Source: Lingula anatina
Taxonomy: Eukaryota; Brachiopoda; Lingulata; Lingulida; Lingulidae
NCBI RefSeq assembly: GCF_001039355.2
Contig: NW_019775531.1
Span: 188,553-252,552, forward strand
Direction: 5' to 3'
DNA: 64,000 bases
Shown here: piece after piece, positions 61,385-64,000 of the stretch
Layout: the number at the start of each line of letters is the position of its first letter
How positions within the stretch are numbered: position 1 is the first letter of the stretch
The notes under the pieces: model-generated
Seen by the model: the letters and a program-made list of their open reading frames with translations, nothing else
Database searches by the model: none
What the model was told of the DNA's origin: nothing
Program-made: the position numbers and the translations under genes

Positions 61385-62046
61385 GACAACAACGATACCA
61401 TCTAGCTTCCATAACTATACCAACTAGCTTTCATAACGATACCATCTAGCTTCCATAACGATACCATCTAGCTTCCAGCAGCGATACCAACTAGCTTCCA
61501 TAACGATACCATCTAGCTTGCATAACGATACCAACTAGCTTTCATAACGATACCATCTAGCTTCCATAACGATACCAACTAGCTTCCATAACCATGCCAT
61601 CTAGCTTCCATAACGATACCAACTAGCTTTCATAACAATACCATCCAACTTCCAGCAGCAATACCAACTAGCTTCCATAACGATACCATCTAGCTTCCAG
61701 CAGTGATACCAACTAGCTTCCATAACGATACCATCTAGCCTCCAGCAGCTATACCAACTAGCTTCCATAACGATACCATCTAGCTTCCATAACGATACCA
61801 TCTAACTTCCAGCAGCGATACCAACTAGCTTCCATAACCATACCATCTAGCTTCCATATTGATACCATCTAGCTTCCATAACGATACCAACTAGCTTCCA
61901 TAACGATACCAACTAGCTTTCATAACGATACCATCTAACTTCCAGCAGCGATACCAACTAGCTTCCATTACGATATCATCTAGCTTCCATAACGATACCA
62001 ACTAGCTTTCATAACGATACCAACTAGCTTCCACCAGCGATACCTC
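61385..62046. repeat. 22/23-bp minisatellite, about 30 units
   Basis: Units alternate between GATACCATCTAGCTTCCATA + AC (22 bases) and GATACCAACTAGCTTCCAGC + AGC (23 bases). Where the two types pair, the 45-base dimer keeps a minus-strand frame open, giving 15-residue repeats of WKLDGIVMEASWYHC type. It interrupts the LINE ORF2 that lies upstream on the minus strand. Confidence 0.93.
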
Positions 62047-63062
62047 ACAGGTTCAAACAAAGGTACCAATGAGCTTTCAAGAACGATGCCAGCCACACTT
62101 TGAGACTTTTTTGTTTTCTCGTTGCATGAACAAAGGTTACTGTTTAATTTATTACTGTTAGTAAAAGTTTCAAGATCAATGCAATATGTGTAAAAAAAAT
62201 TAGTTTCCATCAAGTNAGGCAGTGATGTTTCTATTTCTTGAGTAGGCCTACCAGAGGTGTAGATTGCAAGGTCTAGCAGGCAATGGTCAGATAAATAATC
62301 AATAGGTAAAACTGTTAAATACATGATTTTGCTCAGCAGTCTATCACTTACAATTGCATAATCAACAGCACTGCACCCTTGCCTATTGTAACATGTGGGA
62401 TACCCAAGTGAATTTCCTTTGACTCTACCATTCAATATTCTTAAGTTGCTATTCATACATAGTTCAAGCAAGGCTTTTCCTTGGCGGTTGACTACTGTAT
62501 CTACATTGTTTCTTTTTTGTAAAAAACTATTTGTGGTGTAACTATCAGCCACTGGTATACCAAATGTATTATCATTTTTAATGAAGTCTGGCAATGATCC
62601 AGTTCTAGCATTGAAGTCACCAACTAAGCAAATTAACCCATAGTTCTGGTAACTAGCGATTTCTTCTTCCAAAATTTCTAATGTTGCTTCGTCAGATGGA
62701 CCGTTGTTGGGTTTTACGTATACTGCACATAAGTAAACATCTTGTTCTAGGCCTAGTTGTCTGCTTGATAGTTGGATCCACATGAGATTTTCACTTTTGC
62801 TACTGAGTATTTTAATACCATTTATAAGTTCTTTTTTGTAATAAATTACTATTCCGCCTGAGGGTCTGCCTTTCGCTTTCTTTTTTGTTCTTAACTTTTC
62901 TATATGACTGTGGGTACCAGTGGGAAGGGCAATTTTTGATCTTACCGTACTGAATGTTTCTACACAAACAAAAATGTCAAAATTCTGGACTGTTGAGACA
63001 AAGTTATCATCAGCTAATTTCTTAGCTAGCCCTCTTATATTTCGCATGCCAATGCGCAACAT
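62047..63062 (-). CDS. LINE ORF2 N-terminus: apurinic-type endonuclease
   Basis: The minus-strand ORF starts MLRIGMRNIRGL and runs about 280 residues through the endonuclease/exonuclease/phosphatase fold used by non-LTR retrotransposons to nick the target. The catalytic and metal-site motifs can all be seen in order: N in RNIRGL, E in FVCVETF, GDFNARTG, SAVDYAIVSD and LSDHCLL. After an N at 62216 the frame continues about 60 residues, then enters the minisatellite. The reverse transcriptase is therefore absent, and the element is broken. The C-terminal fragments at 57.6 and 59.5 kb may belong to the same family, but the join is not shown. Confidence 0.85.
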
Positions 63063-63584
63063 TTTTAATTGGTTGGTATAACCTGCCTGAATATAGTTTG
63101 TATCTGTACAAAATGTTTGATATCAGAATGACTGGTATCACCTCAAATACTGGCACTTTATGCCTTGCCAAGAATTCTAGGTTACCTATAAGCAAAGGTT
63201 ATTTTCGTTCTACATATATGTTATTTAAAGTTCCAAAAAGGCTAGGGAATATATTTAAATTTATATACATTTTGGTCAGTAAGACAGTTCTATTTATATG
63301 AGGAATTATCTTATTAACATGACTAATAGCTGCATGATGTAAGTTTTTTTAGGATGGGGGAGGGAAGTGTATCTACTTACTTGTTTTTGAACACTCGTTC
63401 CCATCTCAGTAACATGATAAGAAGATACATATACTTACATAATTTCTTTGCAGTTTCACTGTACTTTCTTGCGATATATAAGTATGTAAAAAAAAAAAGT
63501 TCATATTTATATGTATGTGTTCTTAAGAGTTCAACTTTTGGCAAAGTCCATTATTAATTCAATTTTGGCATAACCCTTTTATTG

Positions 63585-64000
63585 TCACAGTTTTCTTTCC
63601 AGCTTGCTTAAGCAATCTCGCAACATTCGAAGTTCATTTTCTAAGTGGAATTGGTGTTGCTGAGCACCACGTTGGTTGTAAGTCTTTCTATTATTCCATT
63701 GGTCCTGATATGTATGGAGCTGTCTACCATGGGTAGGGGGTGGGGGTCCATTTGCTAGCTTGATGTTCCTTGCAAGGGCAATTACACCAGGTTGGGAGAG
63801 GTGGATTCCATCCCATACGAAGAAGTCCCTTCTGCACACTATATTGCTATTATGAATGTATCTAACACCATGTTGTGTCTGGCAAAAGGCGTGTACGAGG
63901 GCATTTGTTTCCTGTGCATTTGCATTGAATCTCCTATTACCCCATCGTGGAAGGATGTTACTGACCACGATTGTTGTATTCGGGTAGCGCTGTCTAGCAC
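63585..64000 (-). CDS. LINE ORF1 with SGNH/GDSL-esterase-like C-terminus, partial
   Basis: Open from the window edge (RYPNTTIVVSNILPR) to the stop near 63585, about 138 residues. VSNILPR and the D-x-x-H motif in DGIHLSQPGVIALARNI mark the end of an SGNH-hydrolase-like domain, as in the esterase-type ORF1 of CR1-like LINEs. A charged, helical C-terminus follows (LENELRMLRDCLSKLERKL). The next ORF on the same strand begins 520 bases downstream and is the endonuclease, as expected for ORF1-ORF2 order. The N-terminus lies outside the window. Confidence 0.75.
   Translation of the reverse strand, partial: ARQRYPNTTIVVSNILPRWGNRRFNANAQETNALVHAFCQTQHGVRYIHNSNIVCRRDFFVWDGIHLSQPGVIALARNIKLANGPPPPTHGRQLHTYQDQWNNRKTYNQRGAQQHQFHLENELRMLRDCLSKLERKL

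Overview
The window looks like a gene-sparse, repeat-rich stretch of a marine invertebrate genome. Genes are split by GT-AG introns, intergenic DNA is AT-rich, and there are many microsatellites, foldback/MITE elements and LINE fragments. A complete hemerythrin gene with all seven iron ligands narrows the source to a hemerythrin-bearing animal: a brachiopod such as Lingula, or a sipunculan, annelid or priapulid. A Lingula-like brachiopod is my best guess (inference). Nothing bacterial or viral was seen.

Layout. (1) 0.7-3.7 kb, plus: 3' part of a single-pass membrane protein with one CUB domain and a Ser/Thr/Pro-rich stalk. (2) 4.5-8.5 kb, minus: a seven-exon plexin-like gene (signal peptide, Sema, PSI) that stops in frame at the start of the second PSI, predicting a secreted 612-residue protein. 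(3) 8.6-12.9 kb: intergenic, with foldback elements. (4) 13.0-28.3 kb, plus: three tandem three-exon genes for glycosyltransferase family 92 (GT92) type II membrane enzymes; copies 2 and 3 are recent duplicates. (5) 28.3-31.9 kb: intergenic, two copies of MITE family I. (6) 31.9-34.3 kb, plus: hemerythrin with a TATA box. (7) 36.7-51.6 kb, minus: 16 exons of ATP-dependent phosphofructokinase (598 residues through the stop). The first ~190 residues, including the catalytic Asp loop, are absent, and an ambiguous base (N) lies just upstream at 51677. (8) 51.7-55.1 kb: no gene seen. (9) 55.1-57.3 kb, plus: first four exons of a secreted PAN/apple-like plus CUB protein. (10) 57.5-64 kb: LINE debris, foldback elements, a 22/23-bp minisatellite, and the 5' half of a non-LTR retrotransposon (esterase-type ORF1, endonuclease N-terminus of ORF2).

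The genes do not form a pathway. Most encode secretory-pathway or extracellular proteins (CUB, Sema/PSI, GT92, PAN/CUB); hemerythrin (oxygen binding) and phosphofructokinase (glycolysis) are independent. In every multi-exon model the splice phases agree and complete coding lengths are multiples of three, which is the main support for the models. The mobile fraction holds at least four short-element families, with nesting that gives relative ages.
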